Assembly: GCA_025464125.1 (NCBI GenBank)
Contig: JAODLU010000051.1
Span: 1-6,239, forward strand
Reading direction: 5' to 3'
DNA: 6,239 nt
DNA from: Microbacteriaceae bacterium
GTDB taxonomy: Bacteria > Actinomycetota > Actinomycetes > Actinomycetales > Microbacteriaceae
Part shown: positions 5,501 to 6,239 of the stretch, one piece after another
Layout: each line of letters starts with the position of its first letter
Position numbering within the stretch: position 1 is the stretch's first letter
The notes under the pieces: generated by a model
What the model was told of the DNA's origin: nothing
What the model saw: the letters and a program-made list of their open reading frames with translations, nothing else
Database searches by the model: none
Translations under genes and position numbers: made by a program

Positions 5501-5532
5501 CGCATCAGCAGTAGCTCTCTGGCCTCTGCACG

Positions 5533-6239
5533 CTAGTGACCGACCGGAGCTCCCTCGACGCTCGCACCCTTGCGGATGAAGAATGCTGCTGGAATCGCCA
5601 GCAGCGAGATGATCGCGCCGACGATGAACGCGGAGTGCACGCCGCTAGCGGTTGCGGATGCGATGGACGCTCCAGCCGCCTGCTGCTTCAGGATCTGTGC
5701 AGACATGATGGTCACGAATAGGGCGGTGCCCGCCGCACCTGCGAGCTGCTGCACAGTGCCGACGATCGCGCTGCCGTGTGAGTAGAGCTGCGGCTTCAGT
5801 GATCCGAGACTGGCGGTGAACAGCGGCGTGAACATGAGCGCCAGGCCGATGCTGAGCGTGACGTGTGCGGCAAGCACCCACAGGTACGAACTGTTCTCGT
5901 CGAGCATGGTCATGGCCCAGAGGTCCGCGCTTACCAGCACTGATCCGACGACGAGCAGCAGCGTCGGTCCGATGCGGTCGTAGAGCCGACCGACGAATGG
6001 TGCAAGAAGACCCATGATGAGGCCGCCAGGCAGAAGCAGCAGACCTACCGAGATGACCTCCATCTTGAGCGCGTTCACCAGGTAGAACGGCAGCAGCACG
6101 ATTACGCCGAACATGGCCATCATCATGACCGCGAACATGGCGATCGACAGCGTGAAGGTGCGTTCCTTGAACGTGCGCAGGTCGAGCAGGGCCTTCTCTG
6201 TCTTCTGCAGCTGCACCTGTCGCAACACGAAGAGTACGA
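5533..6239 (-). CDS. DHA2-type (EmrB/QacA) MFS multidrug transporter, C-terminal part
   Basis: The gene runs off the right edge of the window. The frame is open to the last base, and 234 residues plus the TAG stop are visible. Six hydrophobic segments can be picked out in the visible part (about residues 29-54, 62-84, 91-110, 118-140, 154-180 and 200-222, counted from the first complete codon at 6237). These match helices 9-14 of a 14-helix proton-coupled drug exporter. The block KALLDLRTFKERTFTL (15-30) before the first of them is the characteristic central-loop-to-helix junction of EmrB/QacA proteins ('PLLDLRLFRNRAF' style). GRLYDRIGPT (83-92) is the repeat-half version of the MFS loop motif. 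The expected role is export of hydrophobic or cationic drugs across the cytoplasmic membrane; the substrate is unknown. The GTG at 6228 is internal, not a start: it lies within the conserved stretch. Promoter and N-terminal half lie outside the window. Confidence 0.92.
   Translation of the reverse strand, partial: VLFVLRQVQLQKTEKALLDLRTFKERTFTLSIAMFAVMMMAMFGVIVLLPFYLVNALKMEVISVGLLLLPGGLIMGLLAPFVGRLYDRIGPTLLLVVGSVLVSADLWAMTMLDENSSYLWVLAAHVTLSIGLALMFTPLFTASLGSLKPQLYSHGSAIVGTVQQLAGAAGTALFVTIMSAQILKQQAAGASIASATASGVHSAFIVGAIISLLAIPAAFFIRKGASVEGAPVGH

Noticed and set aside
5501..5532. A bidirectional terminator between the convergent SRPBCC and transporter genes
   Set aside because: Only 4-base complementary words can be paired in the 32 bp, with no T run on either strand.

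Overview
The window is GC-rich DNA whose gene content, codon use (GC-rich third positions) and protein sequences point to a high-GC Gram-positive actinobacterium. A Microbacteriaceae-like member of the Micrococcales is my best guess; this is an inference from overall style, not from a marker gene. No rRNA, tRNA, CRISPR array, integrase or transposase is visible.

Layout: positions 1-436 hold no gene I can support. This stretch carries a near-identical ~110 bp direct repeat (1-110 and 214-324, period 213 bp), each copy built around a long imperfect inverted repeat, followed by short GC-rich direct repeats. Next come a small two-helix membrane protein (minus, 437-796) and, divergent from it, a zinc-independent medium-chain quinone oxidoreductase-like enzyme (plus, 863-1828). 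A perfect 8-bp inverted repeat (815-836) lies in their short shared upstream region. Convergent with the oxidoreductase, only 3 bp away, is a 754-residue UvrA-like tandem ABC ATPase (minus, 1832-4096). It lacks the UvrB-binding region and half of the first zinc module, which puts it with the short UvrA paralogues that include the drug self-resistance protein DrrC. Divergent from that gene is a 226-residue protein of unknown function with a conserved N-terminal block, a glycine-zipper hydrophobic segment, a Ser/Asp-rich linker and a Gly-Asp-Phe repeat tail (plus, 4239-4919). It is followed on the same strand by a SRPBCC-fold protein (5021-5500). The window ends in the C-terminal half of a DHA2-type (EmrB/QacA) multidrug MFS transporter (minus, 5533 to beyond 6239).

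How the genes may work together: nothing forces a single pathway. The genes alternate in strand and look like separate short transcription units. Two of the products, the short UvrA-like protein and the DHA2 exporter, belong to families repeatedly tied to tolerance of DNA-binding or hydrophobic drugs, and the oxidoreductase fits redox detoxification. A loose stress or toxicant-tolerance neighbourhood is therefore a reasonable hypothesis, but adjacency is the only support. The most unusual items are the hairpin-bearing repeat pair at the left edge, the domain-deleted UvrA, and the 226-residue glycine-zipper/low-complexity protein.
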